The translations under genes and the position numbers were made by a program. Under the pieces are notes generated by a model. That model did no database searches. It saw nothing but the letters and a program-made list of their open reading frames with translations, and was not told the DNA's origin. Shown here in pieces: positions 36,743 to 44,522 of a stretch of 64,000 bases of DNA. The number at the start of each line of letters is the position of its first letter. Within the stretch, counting starts at the first letter, position 1. The stretch is from Anaerolentibacter hominis (GTDB lineage Bacteria; Bacillota; Clostridia; Lachnospirales; Lachnospiraceae): contig NZ_JAWDIX010000001.1 of NCBI RefSeq assembly GCF_032380675.1, positions 1,798,001 to 1,862,000 of the forward strand, read 5' to 3'.

Positions 36743-37735
36743 TTATTTTGCCGCTTCTTCCGCAAAAGTCGTGGTTACTAATTTATCGTAAGGAACTCTC
36801 TCTTCCAGTACGCCTGCCTCCTCCAGAATGTTCTGAAGCAGATCAAAGCTATCCTGGGAGAATACGGTATCTTCCTTCCATGTATCCTGTTCATAGTAGC
36901 GGGTTACAATAGCAATCAGATCTTCCTTCTCCGTCTCCGGGAACTGTGGTGCGATTACCTCTGCAATTTCTTCCGGAGTGTGGGAATTTACATAGTCCAG
37001 ACCCTTCTGAATCGCATTGGTAAATTTCTGAATGATTTCCGGATTCTTGTCGATGAAGCTCTGTTTTGCCGAATAAGACGTATACGGTACTTTGCCGCTC
37101 TCTACACCCAGAGAGGCAACAACCGCTCCCGCCCCTTCCTTTTCCAGCGCATTGGCATATGGCTCAAACTCTACGGTATAATCGCCGGTGCCTGTGGAAA
37201 ATGCCTCCGCTGTCAGGCCGAAATCAATATTCTGAACAATTGTCAGATCGTTTTGAGGATCGATACCATTCTTTTTCAGAATGTATTCAAAGACCATCTG
37301 AGGCATTCCGCCGGCTCTTCCGCCGACCACCGTCTTGCCAACCAGGTCCTGAATTTTAAAGTTTGGTTCTGCGCTTCGGGCTACAATAAAATTACCGGCT
37401 CTCTGCGTCAGCTGCGCAAAGTTCACAACGTAATCCTCAGCGCCTTCTGCATAGACATAAATGGAGCTCTCTGAACCCATAAAGCCGATATCGGCTTCCC
37501 CGGCCAGCACCGCCGTCATCGTTTTGTCGGCGCCCAGTCCATTGATCAGAGTCAGTTCAATTCCTTCTTCGGCGAAGTATCCCAGCTCAATCGCCGCATA
37601 CTGGGGTGCATAGAAGATGGAATGTGCCACCTCATTCAGAGTGACCTGAGTCAGGTCAGATTTCTTGCTGCATCCGCAGGCCATTGTTGTAACAAGTACA
37701 AGGCAAAGAAGTAATGCCACACATTTTTTTGCCAA
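36743..37735 (-). CDS. ABC transporter substrate-binding lipoprotein, SsuA/THI5 (NMT1)-like
   Basis: 330 residues from a TTG start at 37735 after AAAGGAGGG; the longer frame upstream has no ribosome site. A lipoprotein signal ends near residue 20 (TMACGCSKKS). The mature part is a type II periplasmic-binding fold: NEVAHSIFYAPQYAAIELGYFAEEGIELTL, then AVLAGEADIGFMGSES, VGGRAGGMPQ and TGTGDYTVEFEPYANAL, as in nitrate/sulfonate/pyrimidine-precursor binding proteins. No permease or ATPase gene adjoins it, so its partners lie elsewhere. The ribosome site sits in a hairpin (37744-37778). Confidence 0.88.
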   Translation of the reverse strand: MAKKCVALLLCLVLVTTMACGCSKKSDLTQVTLNEVAHSIFYAPQYAAIELGYFAEEGIELTLINGLGADKTMTAVLAGEADIGFMGSESSIYVYAEGAEDYVVNFAQLTQRAGNFIVARSAEPNFKIQDLVGKTVVGGRAGGMPQMVFEYILKKNGIDPQNDLTIVQNIDFGLTAEAFSTGTGDYTVEFEPYANALEKEGAGAVVASLGVESGKVPYTSYSAKQSFIDKNPEIIQKFTNAIQKGLDYVNSHTPEEIAEVIAPQFPETEKEDLIAIVTRYYEQDTWKEDTVFSQDSFDLLQNILEEAGVLEERVPYDKLVTTTFAEEAAK

Positions 37736-37743
37736 AATAAAAA

Positions 37744-37778
37744 CCCTCCTTTCGAATACTATACTATATTCGGGAGGG
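37744..37778 (-). promoter_or_regulatory. Hairpin sequestering the ribosome-binding site
   Basis: Minus strand CCCTCC-GAATA pairs with TATTC-GAAA-GGAGGG, so the Shine-Dalgarno sequence of the substrate-binding protein gene is inside a stem of about 11 pairs. Confidence 0.6.
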
Positions 37779-37861
37779 CTTGTATTGTGACCGGCCTGGG
37801 GAAAATTCACCTGTCTGCCAAATAACTGAGTCTGGATGGCATTTCCTGCAAAGTTTGCAGA

Positions 37862-38215
37862 TTATTCACTTTCTCCATTCAATAATACATTACAATCTGG
37901 AGTAATATCCTCCATTGGTTTCAGCAAATCAGTCAAGTCATGCTGACGCCCAATATTGGTAACGTCAATTTTATTTACACAACTTCCAAGCCATGGGAAC
38001 TCCAGGCTAAGTTCATCCATTAAATCGTAAATATCCGCTGTTGTCATTCTAACATCTGATATGTAACCGGAGCCCTGCCTGTGGGTGAATCTATTCCGTT
38101 TAAAAAAACGACGCAAATCATCGCAGGCATGCCTGTAGTTTGCTCCCGGATAATGTTCTTTTAATTGATGAGTGCTCAAATCAAAATTGAGGGCCTTATA
38201 AAATCTTCTTTCCAA
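37862..38215 (-). CDS. VapD-like (Cas2-fold) protein, putative toxin RNase
   Basis: 117 residues. It resembles the VapD family: ALNFDLSTHQLKEHYPG near residues 8-24, then DDLRRFFKRNRFTHRQGSGYIS near 32-53, then FPWLGSCVNKIDVTNIGRQHDLTDLL. VapD proteins have a Cas2/ferredoxin-like fold, and the Helicobacter and Haemophilus members are RNases. It starts three bases after the stop of the upstream gene, typical of a two-gene toxin-antitoxin operon, and ends with a small hairpin at 37845-37860. Function inferred from similarity only. Confidence 0.7.
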   Translation of the reverse strand: MERRFYKALNFDLSTHQLKEHYPGANYRHACDDLRRFFKRNRFTHRQGSGYISDVRMTTADIYDLMDELSLEFPWLGSCVNKIDVTNIGRQHDLTDLLKPMEDITPDCNVLLNGESE

Positions 38216-38218
38216 ACG

Positions 38219-38557
38219 CTAAGCCCCCATAACCTGTTTTTGTCTGTAATGGTTTAATAAATCTTCTTCGTCATAATCATTCGGATTATCGGAATCATCG
38301 CTGTCACACAAAAGCCAGACAGTTACATTATCCATAAACCACTCCTGTTTTTTTAAGGTGTTAACTATTTGTCCAAACCGCCCATAATCTCTGTCATTTC
38401 CGCCATCACGGTATACCAGGCAGCCCGAAGTATCCTCCATCCGCGGCAGACCCATTTTGGCAAAGGCACTGTCTACGGTACTGTAAATACGTTCTAAATG
38501 ATATTTTTTTTCTTTTTTTATCTTCTCATCATCCATCCGGATAATCATTTTTAACAT
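38219..38557 (-). CDS. Small acidic protein paired with VapD-like protein, putative antitoxin
   Basis: 112 residues after GGAGGCC. It begins MLKMIIRMDDEKIKKEKKY, has FAKMGLPRME and DYGRFGQIVNTLKKQEWF in the middle, and an acidic CDSDDSDNPNDYDEEDLL tail. It directly precedes the VapD-like gene. Acidity, size and position fit an antitoxin. It could also be a second Cas2/VapD-fold subunit. I recognise the pairing as recurrent in gut clostridia but know no characterised member. Confidence 0.55.
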   Translation of the reverse strand: MLKMIIRMDDEKIKKEKKYHLERIYSTVDSAFAKMGLPRMEDTSGCLVYRDGGNDRDYGRFGQIVNTLKKQEWFMDNVTVWLLCDSDDSDNPNDYDEEDLLNHYRQKQVMGA

Positions 38558-38880
38558 AGACCGGCCTCCTATTTGCTATAGCTGTCAACACTTCTCTTAC
38601 TTTCTTCAAGTACGCCTCGGCGTACTTGCTGCGAGCCGCACGTCATGCTTTGCATGACATAATACATCTGTGTGGCTCTGCAATCCGCCGGAGGCTTTAT
38701 CTTGGAAGGAGACTGGGCTCCCACCATGACGAATTTGTTATTTACTCACCACCTATAAAGGTGGGAGTCTTATCTACTTCCATAATAAATAGTATACCAC
38801 CGAGGACCTATTTCTACAATCTGTATCATGGTCCTCAAACAGTCACCCCTTTATAGTAGAACAAAGTGCGCATAGGATGT
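38558..38880. other. Non-coding stretch with several strong hairpins, IS605-end-like
   Basis: Hairpins: CAAGTACGC/GCGTACTTG (38607-38628); outer GAGCC-CAC/GTG-GGCTC (38633-38678) around GTCATGC/GCATGAC; CTC-CCACCT/AGGTGGGAG (38745-38767), with another GGCTCCCACC at 38715. No gene seen. The layout resembles the hairpin-rich right end of IS200/IS605-type elements, but no tnpA or tnpB remains. Confidence 0.5.
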
Positions 38881-38886
38881 TTTTTT

Positions 38887-38924
38887 AATACATAAGAAAG
38901 TTTGGAGAACTTTCCTATGTATTA
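38887..38924. repeat. Dispersed 37-nt palindrome, copy
   Basis: AATACATA-GAAAGTT / AACTTTC-TATGTATT around a TGGAG centre. Relatives at 51491-51527, 60466-60505 and a half copy at 35065-35090. Confidence 0.75.
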
Positions 38925-38930
38925 AAATTC

Positions 38931-38959
38931 AGGGATAGCGCTCTGCCGCGCTATCCCTG
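38931..38959 (-). terminator. Terminator of the HtrA-like gene
   Basis: AGGGATAGCGC/GCGCTATCCCT followed on the minus strand by GAATTTTAATAC. Confidence 0.85.
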
Positions 38960-38981
38960 TACCATTGTTCCGATTCTTTAT

Positions 38982-40295
38982 CTACTGATTTGCCTGCGCC
39001 TTGCTGCCGAAGGTAACGTTGATTTCTTTTTCCACATATTGGCCGTTCTGCATCCGCTGTATCGTCACAGCTGCGCTCTCACCGGAGCGATGGGACGACA
39101 GATAGGAACTCAGATCATCCGTGGTCACAATTTCCGTTCCATTAATTTTGACAATGATATCACCATTTAAGATGCCGGCCTTCTCGGCAGGGGATTTCTC
39201 CGCTACTTCGCTGACATAGATCCCCTCCGGCATGTTGAACTGCTCTGCATACACCTTATTGACTTCATAAGGTACGATGCCCAGATAAGCCTGCTCGGAC
39301 TCATCCACCTGCTCCGAATTCATCAGCTCGGTAATGATCGGAATCGCGTCCGTAATCGGAATAGCAAATCCAATACCCTCAATCTGGGTATCCGCATATT
39401 TGACAGAGTTGATGCCGATTACCTCGCCTCTGGCATTTAACAGGGCTCCGCCGCTGTTTCCAGGATTGATAGCGGCATCCGTCTGGATCAGTTCCATGGA
39501 ATAATCTTCATAGGCAACTTCTCTGTTCAGCGCACTGATATAGCCCACAGTCACAGTCTGGCCATAGCCCAGCGCATTCCCGATGGCAATCGCCATCTCG
39601 CCGACCTTCAGATCATCTGAATTGCCCAGAGTCGCAACCTTAATCGTATTCATCGTGTCGTCGGATAAATCGGCAATCTTAACTGCTACCACAGCCAGAT
39701 CGGCATTGGAACTGGTTCCCTTGATCGCAGCGCTTGCCGTGGTGCCGTCCACAAATTCAATATTTACCTGGGCAGCGCCGGATACGACATGGTTATTGGT
39801 TACAATCAGCACTTCCTTGCTGTTCTGCCCGATGATGATACCGGAGCCGCTGGACTGTGCCTGCTGCTGATACTGTCTGCCCCAGATATCCGCTATATTC
39901 TGATTCACCACACAGTTGATCGCCACAACCGCGGGTTCAAAATTTGCTACAACCTGGGAGACATCGTTGGAACTGGATTCTCCTGAATAACTGGAAGCAA
40001 CGGTAGTCAGCTCTGCTTTGTCTTCATTCTCCTGATTCCTGCCGGCCTCAGCCACTCTCTCCTGCACCTTCTTATTTACCAGGCTTTCCAGAGAAAGATA
40101 CCCGGCAAATCCGCCGCCCAACACCAACGCTGCGGCTAGAAGGGCCGCACAGGTTCTTTTCAGCCATCTTCTGCTCTTTTTCGGCTTTTTGCCTCCGCCC
40201 GTGCCGGAGGGCTCCACTGTCACATTTTCCATATTATAAAGGTCATCCTGATCATAATTGTTATAATTCATTTTATTATTCTCTTCGTTATACAT
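38982..40295 (-). CDS. htrA: HtrA/DegP-like serine protease, membrane-anchored
   Basis: 437 residues. A ~45-residue cytoplasmic head is followed by one membrane segment (about 48-70) and a linker. The trypsin-like domain has a catalytic His in VTNNHVVSGA near 167, Asp in NADLAVVAV near 198 and Ser in NPGNSGGALLN near 280. One PDZ domain follows from about 330 (YLGIVPYEVNKVYA, then NGDIIVKINGTEI). This matches Gram-positive HtrA proteases, which degrade misfolded proteins outside the membrane. Single gene with its own terminator. Confidence 0.95.
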   Translation of the reverse strand: MYNEENNKMNYNNYDQDDLYNMENVTVEPSGTGGGKKPKKSRRWLKRTCAALLAAALVLGGGFAGYLSLESLVNKKVQERVAEAGRNQENEDKAELTTVASSYSGESSSNDVSQVVANFEPAVVAINCVVNQNIADIWGRQYQQQAQSSGSGIIIGQNSKEVLIVTNNHVVSGAAQVNIEFVDGTTASAAIKGTSSNADLAVVAVKIADLSDDTMNTIKVATLGNSDDLKVGEMAIAIGNALGYGQTVTVGYISALNREVAYEDYSMELIQTDAAINPGNSGGALLNARGEVIGINSVKYADTQIEGIGFAIPITDAIPIITELMNSEQVDESEQAYLGIVPYEVNKVYAEQFNMPEGIYVSEVAEKSPAEKAGILNGDIIVKINGTEIVTTDDLSSYLSSHRSGESAAVTIQRMQNGQYVEKEINVTFGSKAQANQ

Positions 40296-40484
40296 AACCT
40301 TTTCTCCTTTCCATCTTTTTTATCAAGGTAATACAGCATCCGGATTGCTCTTTCTGCCGTCTGACTTATTATGATACGGAATCGCGTGCCTGACACGCTT
40401 TTCCTTTATCTTGATTGAAAGTTTAAATGGAAAATATGTTTATTTTGTGATTAGACTTTGATAAAACAATGAAAAATTAGTCTG

Positions 40485-41618
40485 TCAGGATTCCTTATAA
40501 TTGCCCAGAATCCGAAAATCCACCGCTTCCTCCGCCATCCCGCGGATCGCGTTGCGCACGCCCGGTTCCTTTAGGTTCCCCTGAAAGTCAATAAAAAACC
40601 GATATTCGAACGGCTTTCCGCTGAGCGGCCTGGACTCGATTTTCGTCATGTTCAGTCCGTTAAACCGGATGTGGGAGAGAATGTTGTAGAGAGAGCCCGC
40701 GGTGTGAGGCAGCTCCAGGCTCAGGCTGATCAGATTCCCATCCTCCAGGTATTTCTTCTCTCTTGTGATAATAATAAAACGGGTAGAATTCGTATCCTCA
40801 TCATTGATCTGTTCGCATATCACGGACAGACCGTAATACTCCGCCGCCCGTATGCTGCCGATGGCCGCCTGGGAAGAATCCTGATCCTCTTTCACCTTCG
40901 CAGCCCCTGCTGCCGTGCTGGCAAATTCAACCGCCTTCATGGACGGATACTTCTCCAGAAATCTGCTGCACTGCAAAATCCCCTGGGGATGGGAGTAAAC
41001 CGTTTTAATATCCTCCGGTTTCGCTCCCGCAAGTCCAAGAAGGGACTGTCGGATCTTGATAATATGCTGTCCCACAATGACATTTTCATAGTCCACCAGG
41101 AGATCATAGATATCGTCAATCCCGCCGGTGGACGAATTTTCGATCGGCAGAATCCCGTAGTCCGCTTCCCCGGCCTGCACCGCCTCCATAATATCTTTAA
41201 AAGCGGTTCGGTTAAATCCCTGAACCTTGTCTCCAAACACTTCCAGCATGGCCTGCTCAGTGTAGCTGCCCGGAACGCCGAAATAGACTACTCTGGTCGC
41301 TTCGGTAATATCCAGGCCTTCCACAGGAGTAAACTGCTGCACGGCCGTCTCCCCCGGAATCAGCGTATATTGAAGCTTGCGGCTCATGGACATCAGCTGG
41401 GAATAGAGTTCCCGCACGGCATGCCGGTTAAACTGGCTGTCGGTCATCTCCTCCACCATCCGTATCTTGGCGTCTTCCCGCTCCTTATCATATATCTTTT
41501 TTCCCACAGACAGTTTATATTCCGCCACATCTCTGGATATTTTCATCCGCTCTTCAAATAAGCTCACCATCTGACGGTCGATCTCGTCAATCTGTTTTCT
41601 GCATTCCAATAAATCCAT
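40485..41618 (-). CDS. pheA: Bifunctional chorismate mutase/prephenate dehydratase
   Basis: 377 residues. The AroQ-type chorismate mutase occupies about 1-85 (LLECRKQIDEIDRQMVSLFEERM). Prephenate dehydratase is at about 108-285 (YFGVPGSYTEQAMLEVFG, then GILPIENSSTGGI). A C-terminal ACT domain has ESRPLSGKPFEYRFF for phenylalanine feedback. It converts chorismate to phenylpyruvate. It starts four bases after the folBK gene stop on the same strand, so aromatic and folate genes, which share chorismate as precursor, look cotranscribed. Confidence 0.95.
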   Translation of the reverse strand: MDLLECRKQIDEIDRQMVSLFEERMKISRDVAEYKLSVGKKIYDKEREDAKIRMVEEMTDSQFNRHAVRELYSQLMSMSRKLQYTLIPGETAVQQFTPVEGLDITEATRVVYFGVPGSYTEQAMLEVFGDKVQGFNRTAFKDIMEAVQAGEADYGILPIENSSTGGIDDIYDLLVDYENVIVGQHIIKIRQSLLGLAGAKPEDIKTVYSHPQGILQCSRFLEKYPSMKAVEFASTAAGAAKVKEDQDSSQAAIGSIRAAEYYGLSVICEQINDEDTNSTRFIIITREKKYLEDGNLISLSLELPHTAGSLYNILSHIRFNGLNMTKIESRPLSGKPFEYRFFIDFQGNLKEPGVRNAIRGMAEEAVDFRILGNYKES

Positions 41619-41622
41619 ACCG

Positions 41623-42453
41623 CTACCTGCCCTCTTCCTGTCTTTTTAACTGTTCTCTCAGCTGGAACACTGTCTGCCCAAAGACGGGGTGTCTCATCCC
41701 CGGTGCGATCTGCGCCAGAGGTTCCAGCACAAACATCCGCTCCTGCATATAGGGATGGGGAAGCGTCAGTTCCTCCGTTCCGGTGATCTCATCTTCATAG
41801 AAGATCATGTCCAGATCAATCGTCCTGGGCCCCCAGTGTACCTCTCTGGTCCGTTTCAGGTTCTGTTCCACCTGCTGCATCCTGTGAAGCAGCTGCAGGG
41901 GTGAATAGAGGGTTTCCAGAATAAGGGCTCCATTTACAAATTCATCCTGATCCTCATTCCCCCAGGGCTCCGTCACGATATAATCGGAAACCTTGAGAAC
42001 CCGGATCTTCTCATCCTCTGAAAGCTGTTTTATGGCCTCGTCTATCTGACCCTTTTTATCTCCCAGGTTGCTGCCGAAGGAAAGGGCTGCCCGCTTCCAT
42101 CCCCGCTCGATTTCCACCGAAATCATGCCAAAGGGCAGTCCCACCGGCGCCTGAGGCTTCTTAACTTCCAGCCGCAGGGCGCGCACCAGCGGAAAATGGA
42201 TCAGAATACCTTCCGCAAGTTCTTCGGCCGCCCGCTCAATTAACTGGTATGTATGTTCCGTCATCATACCCTTGATCCAGTGGCACACGTCCCCATAGTG
42301 AACGGATTTGCTCAGATCGTCTGATTCTCCAGCCGCTCTGGTATCCACCATAAGATCGGCGCAGATCAGAAACCGCTGGCCCACCACATTTTCCTCAGGC
42401 ATAACACCGTGAAATCCATAAATATCCAGATCCCTTATCTTAATCTTGTCCAT
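41623..42453 (-). CDS. folK: Fused dihydroneopterin aldolase and HPPK (FolB-FolK)
   Basis: 276 residues with two enzymes in one chain. FolB at about 1-118: IKIRDLDIYGFHGVMPEE, then SVHYGDV and TYQLIERAAEELAE. HPPK at about 120-270: AALSFGSNLGDKKGQI, then EPWGNEDQDEFVNGAL and PRTIDLDMIFYEDE. It makes 6-hydroxymethyl-7,8-dihydropterin and pyrophosphorylates it for FolP. The gene order folE, HD, folP, folBK follows the pathway; pheA follows after four bases. Confidence 0.95.
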   Translation of the reverse strand: MDKIKIRDLDIYGFHGVMPEENVVGQRFLICADLMVDTRAAGESDDLSKSVHYGDVCHWIKGMMTEHTYQLIERAAEELAEGILIHFPLVRALRLEVKKPQAPVGLPFGMISVEIERGWKRAALSFGSNLGDKKGQIDEAIKQLSEDEKIRVLKVSDYIVTEPWGNEDQDEFVNGALILETLYSPLQLLHRMQQVEQNLKRTREVHWGPRTIDLDMIFYEDEITGTEELTLPHPYMQERMFVLEPLAQIAPGMRHPVFGQTVFQLREQLKRQEEGR

Positions 42454-42510
42454 AAAGTCCTCCTATAAAAGGAGGTGCCGCACAAAAAGCCTGCGGCATC
42501 TCCTCCGATC

Positions 42511-43329
42511 TTACTCTCTTACTCTTTGTTCCAGAATCGCTTCCGTCATGCGCAGAGCCCGCTTGTTCCCGGCCACATTGTGCACCCTCACAAACTGATA
42601 TCCGGCCTGAACAGCCAGAACCGAGGTCACAATCGTCCCTTCTTCCCGTTCCTCCACCGGCAGATCCAAAGTCATCCCGATCACCGATTTTCTGGATGAT
42701 CCCAGCAGAAGGGGCATGTTAAGCCGTTTAAAATATTCCAGATTAGCCAGCACAATCAGATTCTGTTCATAATTCTTGCCAAACCCAAGGCCCGGGTCCA
42801 GTATAATCTTATCCTGCTTGATTCCAGCCCGCTCCGCAATCCGAAGCGTCTCCTTTAGGTCGTCTTCCACTTCCTCCAGGAAGTTTTTATAATCTGCCTT
42901 CTCCCTGTTGTGCATCAGACAGGCCGGCACATCATACTCGGCAATGACCTCCGCCATTCTGGGATCATATCTTAAACCCCAGATATCGTTGATCATATCC
43001 ACGCCCTCCAGAATACCCGCTTCCGCCACCGCGGGCTTATAGGTATCCAGAGATACGGGGATATCAAATCGTTCCTTAATCGCATGGATAACGGGAAGCA
43101 CCCGCTTCTTTTCCTCTTCATCGGAAATCTGCGGGCCGTGTCCGGGCCGTGTGGACTCTCCGCCGATATCAATGATATCGGCGCCTGCGTCAATCATATC
43201 CTTCACATGGATCAGAGCTGTCTCCACCCGGTCAAATTTTCCGCCGTCGGAAAAAGAATCCGGCGTAACATTTAAAATACCCATAATATAGGTTTTTTCA
43301 TCTTTGAACTTTCTGCTGCCAATCTTCAT
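42511..43329 (-). CDS. folP: Dihydropteroate synthase
   Basis: 272 residues from the ATG at 43329, which overlaps the stop of the HD gene as TAATG and follows GAGGTGATC. TIM-barrel signatures: IMGILNVTPDSFSDGGKF near 17-34, IDIGGESTRPGH near 53, then DPGLGFGKNYEQN and LLGSSRKSVIG. It joins p-aminobenzoate to hydroxymethyldihydropterin pyrophosphate and is the sulfonamide target. Confidence 0.96.
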   Translation of the reverse strand: MKIGSRKFKDEKTYIMGILNVTPDSFSDGGKFDRVETALIHVKDMIDAGADIIDIGGESTRPGHGPQISDEEEKKRVLPVIHAIKERFDIPVSLDTYKPAVAEAGILEGVDMINDIWGLRYDPRMAEVIAEYDVPACLMHNREKADYKNFLEEVEDDLKETLRIAERAGIKQDKIILDPGLGFGKNYEQNLIVLANLEYFKRLNMPLLLGSSRKSVIGMTLDLPVEEREEGTIVTSVLAVQAGYQFVRVHNVAGNKRALRMTEAILEQRVRE

Positions 43330-43796
43330 TAATAGATCACCTCGTTGTTTTTCCTCTCTTCCGGCCAGTAGCACATCTGCCTGGCCTCACACGCAAAACA
43401 GTTTCTGGAAAGCTTGTCTGCCCGGTATAACAGCCAGGCCAGATCCGAACCGCCGCCGCTGTCTCTGTGGGCGGCAATCGCCTCCAATATTTCCCTCTGC
43501 TCCTCACCGGAAAATCCCACGTCTTTAAGAATCGGCTCCGCCAGCTTCACACTGCACTGTTCGTGATCCAATCCTGAAACTGCTCTTCCTATATCATGAA
43601 GCAGCGCCGCTGCATAAAGCTGCGGCCTGGAAATATGTATCTTTTGCTCAAAGGCAATCAGCATGCCGATCCTTGCCACATCCAGCTGATGTGCAATCCC
43701 GTGTTTACAGAAAATCCGGTCTCTTTCCTGCTCCGTAATCTGTGCCATGAGCCTCTGATAGGTTTCATGGCACAATATTGCATTCACTCTCTCCAT
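43329..43796 (-). CDS. HD-domain hydrolase within the folate operon
   Basis: 155 residues. HD-superfamily metal ligands: H in CKHGIAHQLDVAR near 32-36, then HD in ALLHDIGR near 66, and H in AAHRDSGG near 110. The C-terminus has FACEARQMCYWPEER with two cysteines. It lies between folE and folP and is translationally coupled to folP. No nudix-type dihydroneopterin triphosphatase is present in the cluster, and archaeal MptB shows that HD enzymes can act on dihydroneopterin phosphates, so it is a candidate for the missing dephosphorylation step (inference). Confidence 0.85.
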   Translation of the reverse strand: MERVNAILCHETYQRLMAQITEQERDRIFCKHGIAHQLDVARIGMLIAFEQKIHISRPQLYAAALLHDIGRAVSGLDHEQCSVKLAEPILKDVGFSGEEQREILEAIAAHRDSGGGSDLAWLLYRADKLSRNCFACEARQMCYWPEERKNNEVIY

Positions 43797-43841
43797 TGCG
43801 CCCTCCGGACAGGAGACTCCTGCACGGTTCCCCTGCCGTCT

Positions 43842-44417
43842 TTATCTGAAAGATGTACCGCCTGTCAGGCGGAAAAAAGTATCCGTTAAATCCCTGTTGT
43901 GCTCAAACTCTCCCCGGCAGACAAACGTAACTGTCCTGGTTCCCGGCTTCTTGATCCCCCGCATGGACATACACAAATGCTCCGCCTCCACCATAACCAT
44001 CACGCCCTTTGGCTTTAAATACTCCATAACGGCATCGGCAATCTGCGCTGTCATCTGTTCCTGAATCTGTGCCCTCCTGGCATAAACCTCCACCGTGCGG
44101 GCCAGTTTGCTGATACCCACAACCTGTTCATCCGGTATATAGGCGATATGAACCTTCCCGAAGAAGGGCAGCAGATGATGCTCACAGACCGAATAAAAAG
44201 TAATATCCCGCTCCAGCACCATCTCATTATTCTCAGCAGGAAAGGTTTTAGACAGATGCACCCGGCTGTCATCCTCCATGCCGGCAAACAGTTCCTCGCA
44301 CATGGTACTGATTCTCTTTGGTGTTTCCTGCAGGCCGGGCCGCTCTATATCCTCCCCGATTCCTTCCAGAAATAACCTCACTGCTGTCTCGATTTTATTC
44401 TTGTCAATCATATCCAT
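43842..44417 (-). CDS. folE: GTP cyclohydrolase I
   Basis: 191 residues after AAAGGATGGT. FolE motifs: [12 protein letters not shown] near 23, the zinc/active-site [20 protein letters not shown] near 77-96, [16 protein letters not shown] near 101, and [18 protein letters not shown] near 139. It converts GTP to dihydroneopterin triphosphate, the first folate step. First gene of the fol operon; its promoter is at 44491-44519. Confidence 0.96.
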   Translation of the reverse strand: MDMIDKNKIETAVRLFLEGIGEDIERPGLQETPKRISTMCEELFAGMEDDSRVHLSKTFPAENNEMVLERDITFYSVCEHHLLPFFGKVHIAYIPDEQVVGISKLARTVEVYARRAQIQEQMTAQIADAVMEYLKPKGVMVMVEAEHLCMSMRGIKKPGTRTVTFVCRGEFEHNRDLTDTFFRLTGGTSFR

Positions 44418-44490
44418 ACCATCCTTTTATCTCAAAACCAATCCCGAATAGCCGGACCGGCACCTTGCATCTACGCGAATTACGTCGTTA

Positions 44491-44519
44491 ATTGTAACAT
44501 TTTATAAAATCCTTTGCAA
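44491..44519 (-). promoter_or_regulatory. Promoter of the fol operon
   Basis: Minus strand: TTGCAA (44519-44514), 17-base spacer, TACAAT (44496-44491), just after the folC stop. Confidence 0.65.
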
Positions 44520-44522
44520 TCC

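Noticed and set aside
38607..38770. Riboswitch upstream of a gene
   Set aside because: No gene start follows at a suitable distance on either strand in the matching orientation and no known aptamer pattern is visible.
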